Positions 45,001 through 52,591 of a stretch of 64,000 bases of DNA are shown here, piece by piece (position 1 is the first letter of the stretch; the number at the start of each line of letters is the position of its first letter). This stretch comes from Sphingobacterium sp. ML3W (GTDB taxonomy: Bacteria; Bacteroidota; Bacteroidia; Sphingobacteriales; Sphingobacteriaceae). Position numbers and translations under genes: made by a program. The stretch covers positions 1,674,001 to 1,738,000 of the forward strand of contig NZ_CP009278.1 in the NCBI RefSeq assembly GCF_000747525.1. Reading direction: 5' to 3'. Under the pieces are notes generated by a model. That model was not told the origin of the DNA. It saw only the letters and a list, made by a program, of their open reading frames with translations, and did no database searches.

Positions 45001-45598
45001 TAGTAATCTCAAAAAGTAAGTCATCTACGCGGCTTAGATCTAATTCTGTATCCCTAAGTTTATTTAAACTTTGTTTTTTACGAACTTTATATTTAGATAT
45101 ACCTGAAGCCTCTTCAAATAGATTACGACGTGAGTTTTCTTTGTTATTGATGATTTCATCTATCATTCTGAGTTCAATGATAGAGTAGGAGTCTGCTCCG
45201 ACACCGGTATCTAAGAACAGATCTGTAATATCTTTTAAACGACATTTTACATCGTTCAATCGGTATTCACTATCTCCATTTCTGAATAATTTACGGGTCA
45301 CAGTGACTGTCGTAAATGCTGTGGGGAGGACATTTTTGTTGTTGTCAAAAGTGAGTGAAACTTCTGCTAAGTTTGCCGCCTTACGATTTTTCGTTCCATT
45401 GAAAATGATGTTTTCCATTTTTTCGGAACGGAGCATGCGTGTACTCTGCTCTCCCAAAACCCAACGTATGGCATCAACAACATTTGATTTGCCACAACCA
45501 TTAGGGCCCACGATAGCGGTGACACCCTCATTAAAATTGATTGTTATCTTGTCGCCGAAGCTCTTGAATCCTTTTATTTCTAGTTTGGTTAACTGCAT
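42056..45598 (-). CDS. smc: Chromosome segregation protein SMC
   Basis: The 1180-residue protein has the SMC plan. The N-terminal ATPase half carries Walker A GPNGCGKSNV (31-40). Two long coiled coils follow (about 170-500 and 690-1010), with a globular hinge between them (about 520-665, GFPDSIRFLKKNAGW and GRANFFILDA). The C-terminal half has signature LSGGEKTLTS and Walker B FCIFDEVDAPLDD. With ScpA and ScpB it compacts and resolves chromosomes. Length is normal. The scp genes are not in this window. It is transcribed alone, towards a shared terminator. Confidence 0.97.
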   Translation of the reverse strand: MQLTKLEIKGFKSFGDKITINFNEGVTAIVGPNGCGKSNVVDAIRWVLGEQSTRMLRSEKMENIIFNGTKNRKAANLAEVSLTFDNNKNVLPTAFTTVTVTRKLFRNGDSEYRLNDVKCRLKDITDLFLDTGVGADSYSIIELRMIDEIINNKENSRRNLFEEASGISKYKVRKKQSLNKLRDTELDLSRVDDLLFEITKNLRSLESQAKKAEKYILLKDEYRQSSVNLAYYRIGDFSTDLERLQHQESKLSKQSTDAQVHIEKAENELKQIREDNLEQEKNVSFQQKTAQEFINKIRNYESEKKVKNEQLKNLQDKENRLSFEVNNDKQQLNHVLYTIKRLNEELYHEQQQLDSFQNNLEKNKFEVEELRGQQQTAKGKLNAFNKSSGSLQDRIYSIEKDIAVLNIQREALQQESIRTVTDTESKEIELNQFNIAVAELEGRVETQQQQYETGLQMEEELQLQIQNHTTNINTRKEELSKESRLVDAKQNEYNLTKSLIDNLEGFPDSIRFLKKNAGWKKQPPLFSDVLFCEEDYRVAVENYLEPIMNHYVVDTQQDAVQAINLLSDAARGRANFFILDAIQAVPKPTAQTNDLLIPAMDVITVDDKFKSLCQLLLQNVYILQQEREHELNLELPQGDDIILQKNGKFSKSKLGLSGGSVGLFEGKRIGRAKNIEILAKEIKRITENITQLQDKISDETGRLNALKSNSQKEMIDELRFQLNRLNNELISVKTKQEQYQTFIKNALTRKQDIQDKIMTIENDLLVLEPQIQDLKHEREQHIGDLQDFQDRFNEISDILTEKSASYNQGNIGYHQQQNKVSNINKDLEFRETQQDDFEARIERNAKDLEEVQLALKNTAQFVDEEDEDLVEMYTQKDALEKGLEDLEKSYYGVRKQMNELEQQIIQYRRTKEQDDILISEIKDKKTALQIDLNTLKERLSVEFNIELKDLLEQEEPPTIVEDQEVLAAKCTKLKKQLNEYGSINLMAKEAFDEMNERYNFINKEKADLLEAKGSLLATIKEIDDTAEVQFMFTFNSVRENFIKVFRSLFNEEDSCDLILTDPSKPLDSDIDIVARPKGKKPLSINQLSGGEKTLTSTALLFSLYLSKPAPFCIFDEVDAPLDDTNIDKFNNIIRDFSKNSQFIVVSHNKKTIASTDIIYGVTMVEQGVSRVVAVDLRDVA

Positions 45599-45720
45599 TT
45601 ATACTACAATTTTGCTGCATTAAATAGGAAACGAAATTAAGAAATAAGTTCAACTTATTTGCACGATTTTGCGATTCAAGAGCGGAAGTTTTGTTAACCC
45701 ATTGGTTATGTCCAGTAATC

Positions 45721-45752
45721 AAAAATTGCGAATAGTAAACTATTCGCAATTT
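45721..45752 (-). terminator. Terminator of the TetR-nitroreductase-FrnE unit
   Basis: AAATTGCGAATAGT (45723-45736) and its complement (45739-45752) form a perfect 14-base stem. The 5' arm on the minus strand is made from the last codons and stop of the frnE-like gene, and an A-run at 45721-45725 supplies the U-tract. Confidence 0.88.
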
Positions 45753-46444
45753 CCGGTTTCAACATCACAAGTTGGACCTTCGTTATTGTTCATAATGATA
45801 TTGGGTTTGGCATCATCATATGCTTGACGAAGTGTTTGTTCAAACATTTCAAGGGGTTGCGCTCCGGCAATTCCAAATTTTTGATTGAATACAAAAAAGG
45901 GAACTCCACGTAATCCTAAGTTGACACCTTCTTGGATATCTTGTGTTACTTCGTATGTAAAACGATCTGTTGCCAATACCTCTTCCACAGCAGTAATATC
46001 AAGCCCTATTTCTACAGCAAGTTGTACCAGGATAGCGTGGTTGTTCACATCTAGGCCTTCGCTAAAATGTGCTTTTAACAGACGCTCTTTTAGTGCGTTG
46101 CCTTGGTTTGTTTCTTGAGCCAAATGGATTAGGCGATGGGCATTCAAGGTGTTAACGATCAATGATTTTTCAAAATCAAAATCGATGTCCAACGATTTTC
46201 CGATCGACTGCACTTGTTGCATCATACCTAAGGTTTCCTCCTCAGTAAGCCCTTTGGCATTTTTAATATAGTCAATAGCAGGGATGCCTGCAGTATCCTT
46301 CGGAAATTGGGGATGTAACTGATACGATTTCCAGATAATGGAGACTTCATCTCGATGTGGGAAATTTTCTAATGCTTTTTCTAATCTTTTTTTTCCGATA
46401 TAACAGAACGGACAAACGATGTCAGACCAAATTTCTATTTTCAT
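45740..46444 (-). CDS. DsbA-family oxidoreductase, FrnE-like
   Basis: The 234-residue thioredoxin-fold protein starts MKIEIWSDIVCPFCYIGKKR, with the active-site Cys11-Pro-Phe-Cys14 typical of FrnE-like DsbA relatives. The helical insert and the cis-Pro region (GLRGVPFFVFNQKFGIAGAQ) follow. It lacks a signal peptide, so acts in the cytoplasm, and probably handles glutathione-like or disulfide substrates. ATG 46444 is chosen; an upstream in-frame start would add an unrelated 15 residues. It ends with CDVETGNCE, a second Cys pair. It is the last gene of a three-gene unit after TetR and nitroreductase, so it may be part of an oxidative or electrophile response. Confidence 0.9.
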   Translation of the reverse strand: MKIEIWSDIVCPFCYIGKKRLEKALENFPHRDEVSIIWKSYQLHPQFPKDTAGIPAIDYIKNAKGLTEEETLGMMQQVQSIGKSLDIDFDFEKSLIVNTLNAHRLIHLAQETNQGNALKERLLKAHFSEGLDVNNHAILVQLAVEIGLDITAVEEVLATDRFTYEVTQDIQEGVNLGLRGVPFFVFNQKFGIAGAQPLEMFEQTLRQAYDDAKPNIIMNNNEGPTCDVETGNCE

Positions 46445-46496
46445 GATATGTATTTGAAGGTTTGGAAACACACAAATGGGCATTTCCAAACATATG

Positions 46497-47129
46497 TTAG
46501 TTAAATTTAATGATAAAATCTTCGTGATTTGGTCTTACTTTTTTCAAGTTTACCAACCAGTCATGCTCTTCATCACGGTAACCTAATGCTAATATGGTAA
46601 CCGATTTAAGTCCTAATTTGTCTAATCCGAGGAGTGCGTCCAATTGCTCATTGTTAAAACCCTCCATTGGGGTCGCATCAATTCTCTGTTCAGCTGCTGC
46701 CGCTAAAGCTAATCCGAATCCAATATAAGCTTGACGAGCAGCATGATTGAACTGTTGTTCTTTGGATAATGTCGATAATGTTGCAAATAGATTGTTTTTA
46801 TAATCATCAGCATAGCCCAATGGCAATCCTCTCTCTTCTGCCTGTTGCGCAAAAGGAGCGTTCACGCGCTCTTCGGTATAACCATCGTATGCTGCGAATA
46901 CTAAGATATGTGAACTGTCGATGATCTGCGATTGCCCATAGGCAATAGGTTGAATTTTAGCCCGCAATTCGGGGTTTGTAATCTCAATGACTTTAAATGG
47001 ATGCAATCCGGAAGAAGTAGGAGCCAAGCGAGCAGCTTCTAGAATGTAATCGATTTTCTCTTGTGCTACAGGAGTGCCATTCATTTTTTTAGTAGCATAT
47101 CTCCATTTCAAATTTTCTAATAAACTCAT
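46497..47129 (-). CDS. NAD(P)H-dependent nitroreductase family oxidoreductase
   Basis: The 210-residue FMN flavoprotein shows the nitroreductase pattern. The FMN-contact start is NLKWRYATKKMN, followed by AARLAPTSSGLHPFKVIEI, then AAAAEQRIDATPMEGFNNEQ, and the late VTILALGYRDEEHDWLVNLKK with basic residues for phosphate binding. It resembles NfsB-like enzymes that reduce nitro compounds and quinones with NAD(P)H. It lies 1 base after the TetR stop and 52 bases before frnE, in one transcript. Confidence 0.93.
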   Translation of the reverse strand: MSLLENLKWRYATKKMNGTPVAQEKIDYILEAARLAPTSSGLHPFKVIEITNPELRAKIQPIAYGQSQIIDSSHILVFAAYDGYTEERVNAPFAQQAEERGLPLGYADDYKNNLFATLSTLSKEQQFNHAARQAYIGFGLALAAAAEQRIDATPMEGFNNEQLDALLGLDKLGLKSVTILALGYRDEEHDWLVNLKKVRPNHEDFIIKFN

Positions 47130-47130
47130 A

Positions 47131-47742
47131 TTAGTGGTTGTTGTATTTTAATGATATAATAAATCCCTGAATAGCATCTGTTAGTATAGGTGATACCTCT
47201 TCAGGATTTGTTTCGTTGTTTGATATAAATTCAATGGTAATGATGCCATGCAGGATGGACCAAAAAGTCTTGAATTTTAAATGTAGGTTGATGTCTTCAA
47301 CTCGGTTTTCCTCCACACATGTAGAAATGCAGCTCAGCATCACGTCCGATGCTGCTTTCATTTCTTTGAAACTATTAACGACTTCACATTGTGGGATACC
47401 GAGTCCAAACATAATCTCATAGTATTTCTTATGCTCAAATGCGAATTTCCAGTAAGAGCTCGCCATGTCAAATAAGTTTTGATCAGCAGTTTTGTTATGA
47501 TCTACTGCTGAAGCCAATTCTTTGGCCATCAATGAAAATCCTACTTTGGTGAAATAGGCTATAATAGCATCTTTGTTTTCAAAATGTTTGTATATGACTG
47601 GAGCGCTGTATTCTATGGCATCGGCAATTTTTCGAATAGAAAGGGCCTGCCACCCCTCTTCTTGTACGATCTGCCAAGACTGCTCAATGATTTGCAATCT
47701 TATTTTTTCTAAATCCCTTAATTTTCGCTCCGAAACACCCAT
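47131..47742 (-). CDS. TetR/AcrR family transcriptional regulator
   Basis: The 203-residue protein has the TetR N-terminal helix-turn-helix: IRLQIIEQSWQIVQEEGWQA, LSIRKIADAIEYSAPVIYKH and FENKDAIIAYF. A helical ligand domain follows. ATG 47742 (MGVSERKLRDLEK) is preferred; an upstream start adds a hydrophobic stretch not typical of the family. It is the first gene of the operon with a nitroreductase (gap 1 base) and FrnE, so it probably represses these two and itself and responds to a toxic aromatic or quinone-like ligand (inference). A clear operator palindrome was not found. Confidence 0.9.
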   Translation of the reverse strand: MGVSERKLRDLEKIRLQIIEQSWQIVQEEGWQALSIRKIADAIEYSAPVIYKHFENKDAIIAYFTKVGFSLMAKELASAVDHNKTADQNLFDMASSYWKFAFEHKKYYEIMFGLGIPQCEVVNSFKEMKAASDVMLSCISTCVEENRVEDINLHLKFKTFWSILHGIITIEFISNNETNPEEVSPILTDAIQGFIISLKYNNH

Positions 47743-48311
47743 GTTATGTTTTTTAGTTAACAGTGTTAGCAAAAGTAACAATGATTTTTTTAGTTTTTAT
47801 ATGTCATCACATTTAATACATTTTGATGACAGAAAAGGGTATGTGTCAATTGGGTTTAGGCTAATATTGCTATACCTTTCAAATTTTGAGAAATAGAAAG
47901 ATTTAGGGGCTCGTATTTTTTTAAGATGGTTAATTTAAGTTCTTTAAATAATTGATAAATGCGATGTTCGACTAAAATTTTACGCATAGCATTTGGTTTT
48001 ATCTAAAAAAATTAGTACATTTGTAGTTGATGCGGATTTAGGGGCTTAATTGCAACTACTTCTAGTCAGTTTTTAAAATATAAATCATTGATAAAAATTA
48101 CCAGTTTTTATCTCATCCATACAATTTTTGATTTTTAAAGATTGACCTGATATTTTGATTTATCAATATATTGGTTCTTCTCCACCAAAATATTTCTCTG
48201 GTCATGTATAATGATCGGTAGCAATAAGCTTTCAAAGCGCAGCATCAAGGTTTAATTCACACGTTCTGGTCTATAGCCAGCGTTTATTCAGTTCACTTTA
48301 ATTTATAAAAT
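47743..48311. other. 569-base intergenic region with consensus promoter and long leader
   Basis: Between the TetR gene (minus) and a small membrane-protein gene (plus). A full consensus promoter (47993-48023) points right, leaving about 280 bases of apparent 5' leader. A GTAGTTG / CAACTAC hairpin (48023-48029, 48053-48059) starts at the promoter edge. The 12-mer GATTTAGGGGCT occurs twice (47900-47911 and 48035-48046). No coding region or known RNA family is recognised. Confidence 0.55.
47993..48023 (+). promoter_or_regulatory. Full-consensus Bacteroidota promoter
   Basis: TTTG (47993-47996), 19 bases, TACATTTG (48016-48023): an exact match to the TTTG-N19-TAnnTTTG form. The predicted start is near 48030, about 280 bases before the next coding start. 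Confidence 0.8.
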
Positions 48312-48545
48312 ATGTTAGGATTTATTATGAAATTTCTATTGACAGTTGTTGTTTCAACTTGGTTAATCATGCAAAGTGCTACAGGAAGCTTCCTGAGTTT
48401 ACCGGTGCTTTTTGCCACCTTAGCATTTGCCTTGTTTATTTGGGATGCCGTTATTTCTTACCGTAAATCGGAGGAAAGAAAAGAAAATTTACAGCATTTG
48501 AACGATTTCCTTAAATATAAACAAAGCAAATACCGTGGTTTTTAA
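48312..48545 (+). CDS. Small two-helix membrane protein of unknown function
   Basis: The 77-residue product has two predicted transmembrane helices (about residues 5-22 and 27-46) and then a Lys/Glu-rich cytoplasmic tail (SYRKSEERKENLQHLNDFLK). I do not recognise a named family. It is supported by coding character, a consensus promoter well upstream and a terminator right after. A second in-frame ATG at codon 6 (MKFLLTVVVS) could be the start. The long leader is noteworthy. Confidence 0.65.
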   Translation: MLGFIMKFLLTVVVSTWLIMQSATGSFLSLPVLFATLAFALFIWDAVISYRKSEERKENLQHLNDFLKYKQSKYRGF

Positions 48546-48574
48546 AAGATTGTTTCTTTTGGTACATCCAATTT

Positions 48575-48609
48575 AATGCAGTGTAGATTTTTATCCACTG
48601 CATTTTTTT
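48575..48609 (+). terminator. Intrinsic terminator
   Basis: AATGCAGTG (48575-48583) and CACTGCATT (48596-48604) pair, with an inner GAT/ATC step and a T-run, 30 bases after the small membrane-protein stop. Confidence 0.88.
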
Positions 48610-48621
48610 ATGCCTTTTAAT

Positions 48622-49449
48622 TTAAAAGGATTGTAAAAATTGATTGATTTCAAAATTGAACCTTTCGGGTTCTTCTAGATTTGGTAAATGTCCCGATTCC
48701 ATAAATTCTAGATATTTAACCTGAGGTATATGGTTGAGCAGGGTGTTTATCTGCAGCTCACTAACCAATTTATCTTCTCTTCCCTTGATGACGAGGGTTG
48801 GGACTTCTATCGTAGGTAATATCGCGGTCGTATCCGTTCGAGCAGCCAATGCTAATTGGGTTGAACAAATGTTTTGCAAATCGTTTCTCCTGATGGAACT
48901 TTTGATGATTTCAATAGCTTCGGGATTTTCAGCTAGGGTTTTTTTTGAAAAGATAGTTTCAATGAATCCTAATGAAAAAGGACGCTTCCCATATTTTAGT
49001 AAGGCTTGAATGGCGTCAAAGCGTTTTTGTTTACCATTGTTATCATCAGCAAGCGAGTGTGTGTCACTTAATATAAGGCCTTTTAATTCATTTCCCATCA
49101 GTTCATATGTGCGCAATGCGATATAACCACCCATGGAAACGCCGCATAAGACTACATGGCTTAAATTTAGATGCGCTATAAATTCTTTCAAATCTTTTGC
49201 GAAGACATCAATACTGAAAAATCCATGACCACGTGTGCTGTGTCCATGCCCTCTAATATCAACTGCAATTCCGGTCATCTGTTCATCCAGCTGTTGCAAT
49301 TGTGCCCGCCACATGTTTTTGTTAAAGGGGAAGCCGTGTAAAAAAATGACTGTTTTTTCAGGTGGATGTACCTTACTAGGTCTAATCATGTATGAAATGC
49401 TAATGTCACCAATGCGTATTTTGCCTAGTTTCGTTTCTTTTTTGGACAT
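48622..49449 (-). CDS. Alpha/beta hydrolase
   Basis: The 275-residue protein has the oxyanion segment VIFLHGFPFNKNMW, the nucleophile elbow GVSMGG (Ser105), a likely acid in the strand after TLVIKGREDKLVS, and the late catalytic His in ESGHLPNLEEPERF. This is the full alpha/beta-hydrolase set. Relatives include esterases, lactonases and 3-oxoadipate-enol-lactonase-like enzymes; no substrate can be given. It has no signal peptide, so is cytoplasmic. It is transcribed alone; its start is upstream of the tRNA-Arg gene on the other strand. Confidence 0.9.
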   Translation of the reverse strand: MSKKETKLGKIRIGDISISYMIRPSKVHPPEKTVIFLHGFPFNKNMWRAQLQQLDEQMTGIAVDIRGHGHSTRGHGFFSIDVFAKDLKEFIAHLNLSHVVLCGVSMGGYIALRTYELMGNELKGLILSDTHSLADDNNGKQKRFDAIQALLKYGKRPFSLGFIETIFSKKTLAENPEAIEIIKSSIRRNDLQNICSTQLALAARTDTTAILPTIEVPTLVIKGREDKLVSELQINTLLNHIPQVKYLEFMESGHLPNLEEPERFNFEINQFLQSF

Positions 49450-49558
49450 AAAGTAGTCTTTGTGAGAAAAAATAAAAAAAAATTACTCCTGTAAATGTAA
49501 TACTATCAATAAGATAAAAAAAATATTGCTTTTTTTATTAAAAAAAGATGCGAAATAG

Positions 49559-49589
49559 TTTGCAAAACTGAAAAAAGTCCCGATATTTG
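49559..49589 (+). promoter_or_regulatory. Promoter of the first tRNA-Arg gene
   Basis: TTTG (49559-49562), 19 bases, GATATTTG (49582-49589), one change from TAnnTTTG. The following bases ATCACCAAA are shared with the second tRNA-Arg promoter. Confidence 0.8.
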
Positions 49590-49635
49590 TATCACCAAAC
49601 AAAAGGGTATGACTTTTAATAAAGTCATCAAAAAT

Positions 49636-49709
49636 GCACTCATGGCTCAATTGGATAGAGCACCTGACTACGGATCAGGAGGTTAGGGGTTCGACTCCCT
49701 TTGAGTGCA
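49636..49709 (+). tRNA. tRNA-Arg (anticodon ACG)
   Basis: A 74-base cloverleaf. The acceptor stem is GCACTCA / TGAGTGC and the discriminator is A. D arm GCTC / GAGC; anticodon stem CCTGA / TCAGG with loop CTACGGA, giving ACG, read as inosine-CG for CGN arginine codons; T arm AGGGG / CCCTT with loop TTCGACT. The 3' CCA is not encoded. It has its own promoter and terminator. Confidence 0.97.
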
Positions 49710-49717
49710 CAGTTTGG

Positions 49718-49750
49718 AAAGCCTGATTATTATTTTGATCAGGCTTTTTT
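49718..49750 (+). terminator. Terminator of the first tRNA-Arg
   Basis: AAAGCCTGAT (49718-49727) pairs with ATCAGGCTTT (49738-49747), followed by T-run, 9 bases after the tRNA. Confidence 0.92.
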
Positions 49751-50083
49751 GTTTTTAAGCTTCATCCGTCTCCGGATTTTCTACATTTGATTTCTTTCTT
49801 TCCTTCTTTCGCTCATTTTTTCAAAGTTCGTATGATGATGTTTTTCATTTGATCCAATTTAAGAGACCTCTTTAATTTTGATCGAGCTGTTTGAATGTTC
49901 CTATTGCTTTTTATTTCGCGTTATTTTGAAGAGGTTATATCCCTAATATGTTATTGTTTTGATCTTTTGATGTCATTTCGCAGCATAGGGGATTTAGATT
50001 ACGAATTGATATTAATGGCATAGGATAGAGGGTGATTTATTTTCTTTCATTATCAGTGGATTAGATAATATTTGAAAAAATAA
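49751..50083. other. Gap between the two tRNA-Arg genes, nothing recognised
   Basis: These 333 AT-rich bases show no coding frame of note, no repeat of the tRNA unit and no mobile-element end. The promoter of the second tRNA begins at its right edge. Confidence 0.6.
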
Positions 50084-50114
50084 TTTGGAGACAGGGCTAT
50101 TTTGCCTATATTTG
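50084..50114 (+). promoter_or_regulatory. Promoter of the second tRNA-Arg gene
   Basis: TTTG (50084-50087), 19 bases, TATATTTG (50107-50114): an exact consensus match. ATCACCAAA follows after one base, as in the first copy. Confidence 0.88.
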
Positions 50115-50161
50115 CATCACCAAAACGGAAGAACAGCAATGAAGATGACGTAATGGTTGAC

Positions 50162-50235
50162 GCGCTCATGGCTCAATTGGATAGAGCACCTGACTACGGA
50201 TCAGGAGGTTAGGGGTTCGACTCCCTTTGAGCGCA
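50162..50235 (+). tRNA. tRNA-Arg (anticodon ACG), second copy
   Basis: A 74-base cloverleaf identical to the copy at 49636 except that the third acceptor pair is G-C instead of A-T (GCGCTCA / TGAGCGC). Anticodon loop CTACGGA gives ACG. CCA is not encoded. It precedes adk by 70 bases with a terminator between. Confidence 0.97.
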
Positions 50236-50242
50236 CTATTTG

Positions 50243-50280
50243 AAAAGCCTAATCAATATAGCGATTAGGCTTTTATTTTT
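50243..50280 (+). terminator. Terminator of the second tRNA-Arg
   Basis: AAAAGCCTAATC (50243-50254) and GATTAGGCTTTT (50263-50274), with following T residues; 26 bases before the adk start. Confidence 0.9.
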
Positions 50281-50305
50281 TTACTCTATTACTCTAAATA
50301 CTACT

Positions 50306-50875
50306 ATGCTAAACCTTGTAATATTTGGCCCTCCGGGGGCAGGGAAGGGAACACAATCGCAGAAACTTATCGATAAATACCAGTTAGTTCATGTTTCAAC
50401 AGGTGATATCTTTAGGGCTCATATTCAAAACCAGACAACTCTAGGTAAACAAGTCAGTCAGATTATAGCTGATGGAAATTTGGTGCCAGATTCGGTTACG
50501 ATTGCGATGTTGGAAGAGGAAGTGAAGAAAAATCCGGAAGCAAAAGGATTTATTTTTGATGGTTTCCCACGTACAGTGGCGCAAGCTGAGGCATTGGATG
50601 CTTTCTTAGCGACTATTAACACTTCTATTTCAGTAGTTATTGCTTTAGATGTGAATGAAGATGAATTAAAAACACGCATTGCCAAACGTCAGGAGATTTC
50701 TGGACGTGCAGATGATGCTGCAGATAAATTGGTGAAACGTATCGATGAGTATTTTACAAAAACGATTCATGTATTGCCTTATTATGAAGCACAAGGTAAA
50801 TTGTCTAAGGTAAACGGTATCGGTGATATTGATGTTATCTTTGGAGATTTAACGGCTATTATTGACAATTATTAA
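50306..50875 (+). CDS. adk: Adenylate kinase, short-lid form
   Basis: The 189-residue enzyme balances ATP, ADP and AMP. The P-loop GPPGAGKGTQ starts at residue 8, VSTGDIFRAHI binds AMP, and FDGFPRTVAQAEAL is the family signature. The lid is short (about SGRADDAAD), lacking the insertion of E. coli Adk. The start ATG 50306 (MLNLVIFGPPG) is fixed by the P-loop position; an in-frame start upstream would run through the tRNA terminator. obgE follows 44 bases on, likely in one transcript. Confidence 0.97.
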   Translation: MLNLVIFGPPGAGKGTQSQKLIDKYQLVHVSTGDIFRAHIQNQTTLGKQVSQIIADGNLVPDSVTIAMLEEEVKKNPEAKGFIFDGFPRTVAQAEALDAFLATINTSISVVIALDVNEDELKTRIAKRQEISGRADDAADKLVKRIDEYFTKTIHVLPYYEAQGKLSKVNGIGDIDVIFGDLTAIIDNY

Positions 50876-50919
50876 ATAATAAAACGGCAACGTTTTACTA
50901 AAAATTATATTTTATTTCT

Positions 50920-51918
50920 ATGGCGCAAGGTTCGAATTTTGTTGATTATGTGAAGGTGTGTTGTCGATCGGGACACGGAGGATCAGGCTCAGCGCACTTA
51001 CATCGAGATAAAACAACCATGAAAGGTGGTCCTGATGGTGGTGATGGCGGACGAGGTGGTCATATCATCCTTAAAGGGAACACACAATTGTGGACTTTAT
51101 TACACCTGAAATACAGGAAGCATATCATCGCTTCTAGTGGTGGGTCTGGTAGTTCTGGAACGAGTACAGGTGCCTCAGGGGCTGATGAAATTCTTGAGGT
51201 TCCAGCTGGTACAGTAGCCAAAGATGCTGAAACGGGTGAGATTTTATTTGAAATTACGGAAGATGGTGAAACGCAGATTCTAACACCTGGTGGAAAAGGT
51301 GGTTTAGGAAACTGGCACTTCAAATCGTCTACACAGCAAACGCCACGTTTTGCGCAGCCAGGTATGCCGGGTCAAGAGCGTTGGATTATCTTGGAATTGA
51401 AAGTGTTGGCAGATGTCGGTTTAGTGGGATTTCCAAATGCTGGAAAATCTACGCTATTGTCTGTGGTTTCAGCTGCTAAGCCTGAAATAGCGAATTATCC
51501 TTTTACGACTTTGGTTCCCAATTTAGGGATCGTGAGTTACCGTGATGGAAAATCTTTTGTAATGGCTGATATTCCAGGTATTATAGAGGGTGCATCGGAA
51601 GGTAAAGGTTTAGGTTATCGATTTTTGAGGCATATTGAGCGAAACTCTGTTTTGTTATTTATGGTTCCTGCGGACACTGAACGTACGATAAAGCAAGAAT
51701 ATGATATTCTATTGAACGAACTTTCGGTCTACAATCCAGAGCTTCGTGATAAGCCTAAATTATTGGCGATTACAAAGTCGGATATGTTGGATGATGAATT
51801 GGAACGTGAGATGGAAAAGGAAGTTCCTGAAGGACTCCCGCATATCTTTATCTCATCTGTTGCGGGTAAGAATATCCTACAATTAAAAGATATGATTTGG
51901 AAAGCAATTAATTCGTAG
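50920..51918 (+). CDS. obgE: Obg/CgtA GTPase
   Basis: The 332-residue GTPase has the Gly-rich Obg fold (about 1-158, [37 protein letters not shown]). A GTPase domain follows with G1 GFPNAGKST (about 168-176), G2 YPFTTL, G3 DIPG, and G4-like TKSD. The C-terminal OCT domain of some Obg proteins is absent, as usual in Bacteroidota. It assists 50S ribosome assembly and growth control. It follows adk and ends at a strong terminator. Confidence 0.97.
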   Translation: MAQGSNFVDYVKVCCRSGHGGSGSAHLHRDKTTMKGGPDGGDGGRGGHIILKGNTQLWTLLHLKYRKHIIASSGGSGSSGTSTGASGADEILEVPAGTVAKDAETGEILFEITEDGETQILTPGGKGGLGNWHFKSSTQQTPRFAQPGMPGQERWIILELKVLADVGLVGFPNAGKSTLLSVVSAAKPEIANYPFTTLVPNLGIVSYRDGKSFVMADIPGIIEGASEGKGLGYRFLRHIERNSVLLFMVPADTERTIKQEYDILLNELSVYNPELRDKPKLLAITKSDMLDDELEREMEKEVPEGLPHIFISSVAGKNILQLKDMIWKAINS

Positions 51919-51935
51919 TATTTGATTGCTGATAT

Positions 51936-51972
51936 AAAAAAAGCGATTGCAATTTTGCAATCGCTTTTTTTG
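51936..51972 (+). terminator. Intrinsic terminator after obgE
   Basis: A perfect hairpin with arms AAAAAGCGATTGCAA / TTGCAATCGCTTTTT and a T-run, 18 bases after the obgE stop. Confidence 0.94.
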
Positions 51973-52033
51973 TTTAGATACGCTTGTTTTTTGAATTGTA
52001 GTTTGTAACTTTAGGCTATTAAACTAATAAATT

Positions 52034-52369
52034 ATGAATCAACCTACGCAAAAATATTGTGTACAATGTGGTACCTTAATTCATGTGCAAGCCGAAATCT
52101 GTTCTTCGTGCGGTGTACGTCAACCCTTATACTTCAGTCAACAGCAGTATGGTGGCCCTGTAAAGGATGAAAGATGGTTAGCTTGTTTGTTGTTGTGTAT
52201 TTTTTTAGGTCCATTTGGTGCTCACCGATTTTATGTAGGTAAGATTGGTACGGGAGTTATTCAATTGCTCACCTTTGGAGGTTGTGGTATATGGTATATC
52301 ATCGATTTGGTCATGATCATTATTGGGAATTTTAAAGACTCTGATGGGAATGTGATTAAAAATGGTTAA
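52034..52369 (+). CDS. TM2-domain protein with N-terminal zinc ribbon
   Basis: The 111-residue product has a two-CxxC zinc ribbon at the N-terminus (YCVQCGTLIHVQAEICSSCG). Then the TM2 domain: a charged KDERWLACLLLCIFLGPFGAH segment with RFYVGK, and a second helix (VIQLLTFGGCGIWYIIDLVM) ending in a short polar tail. Proteins of this pattern are common in bacteria; function is unknown. It is a lone gene between the obgE terminator and the carA leader. Confidence 0.87.
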   Translation: MNQPTQKYCVQCGTLIHVQAEICSSCGVRQPLYFSQQQYGGPVKDERWLACLLLCIFLGPFGAHRFYVGKIGTGVIQLLTFGGCGIWYIIDLVMIIIGNFKDSDGNVIKNG

Positions 52370-52471
52370 AGAAAGCCCTGATTAATTCTGAAATTTAATT
52401 ACTGGAGCAGAGATCATTATAAAATTCGAAATTATATAAAAAAAAGTCTTTCTACTTTGATGATTTTGTTA

Positions 52472-52479
52472 TACCTTTG
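52472..52479 (+). promoter_or_regulatory. -7 box of the carA leader transcript
   Basis: TACCTTTG matches TAnnTTTG; at the ideal upstream distance (52449-52452) stands TTTC, close to TTTG. The predicted start is near 52486, about 165 bases before carA. Confidence 0.65.
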
Positions 52480-52485
52480 TCTCCT

Positions 52486-52591
52486 GTGAAAATTGAAGTA
52501 AATGCTTTCGCAAATGTTATAAAAAACGATACCTTCGTTATCGTTGAATCAATTTATTTATTGATTATTTAGCCCATTTAGGGCTTTTTTT
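52486..52591 (+). ncRNA. carA leader with three hairpins ending in an intrinsic terminator (attenuator or small RNA)
   Basis: Hairpin 1: AACGATA / TATCGTT (52525-52531, 52539-52545). Hairpin 2: AATCAAT / ATTGATT (52547-52553, 52560-52566). Hairpin 3: AGCCC / GGGCT (52571-52575, 52581-52585) with seven T, a true intrinsic terminator. It lies after a promoter box and before carA, so it would end most transcripts unless read through. A very short frame (ATG 52502, MLSQML) lies in it. No known riboswitch or RNA family is recognised. Confidence 0.55.

Noticed and set aside
48024..48311. tmRNA, 6S RNA or SRP RNA
   Set aside because: The end sequences expected for tmRNA and the closing stems of 6S or SRP RNA were not found.
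49636..50235. Paired tRNA genes as an integration (att) site
   Set aside because: No integrase, phage gene or direct repeat at element ends; the space between is short AT-rich sequence. Simple tandem duplication explains it.
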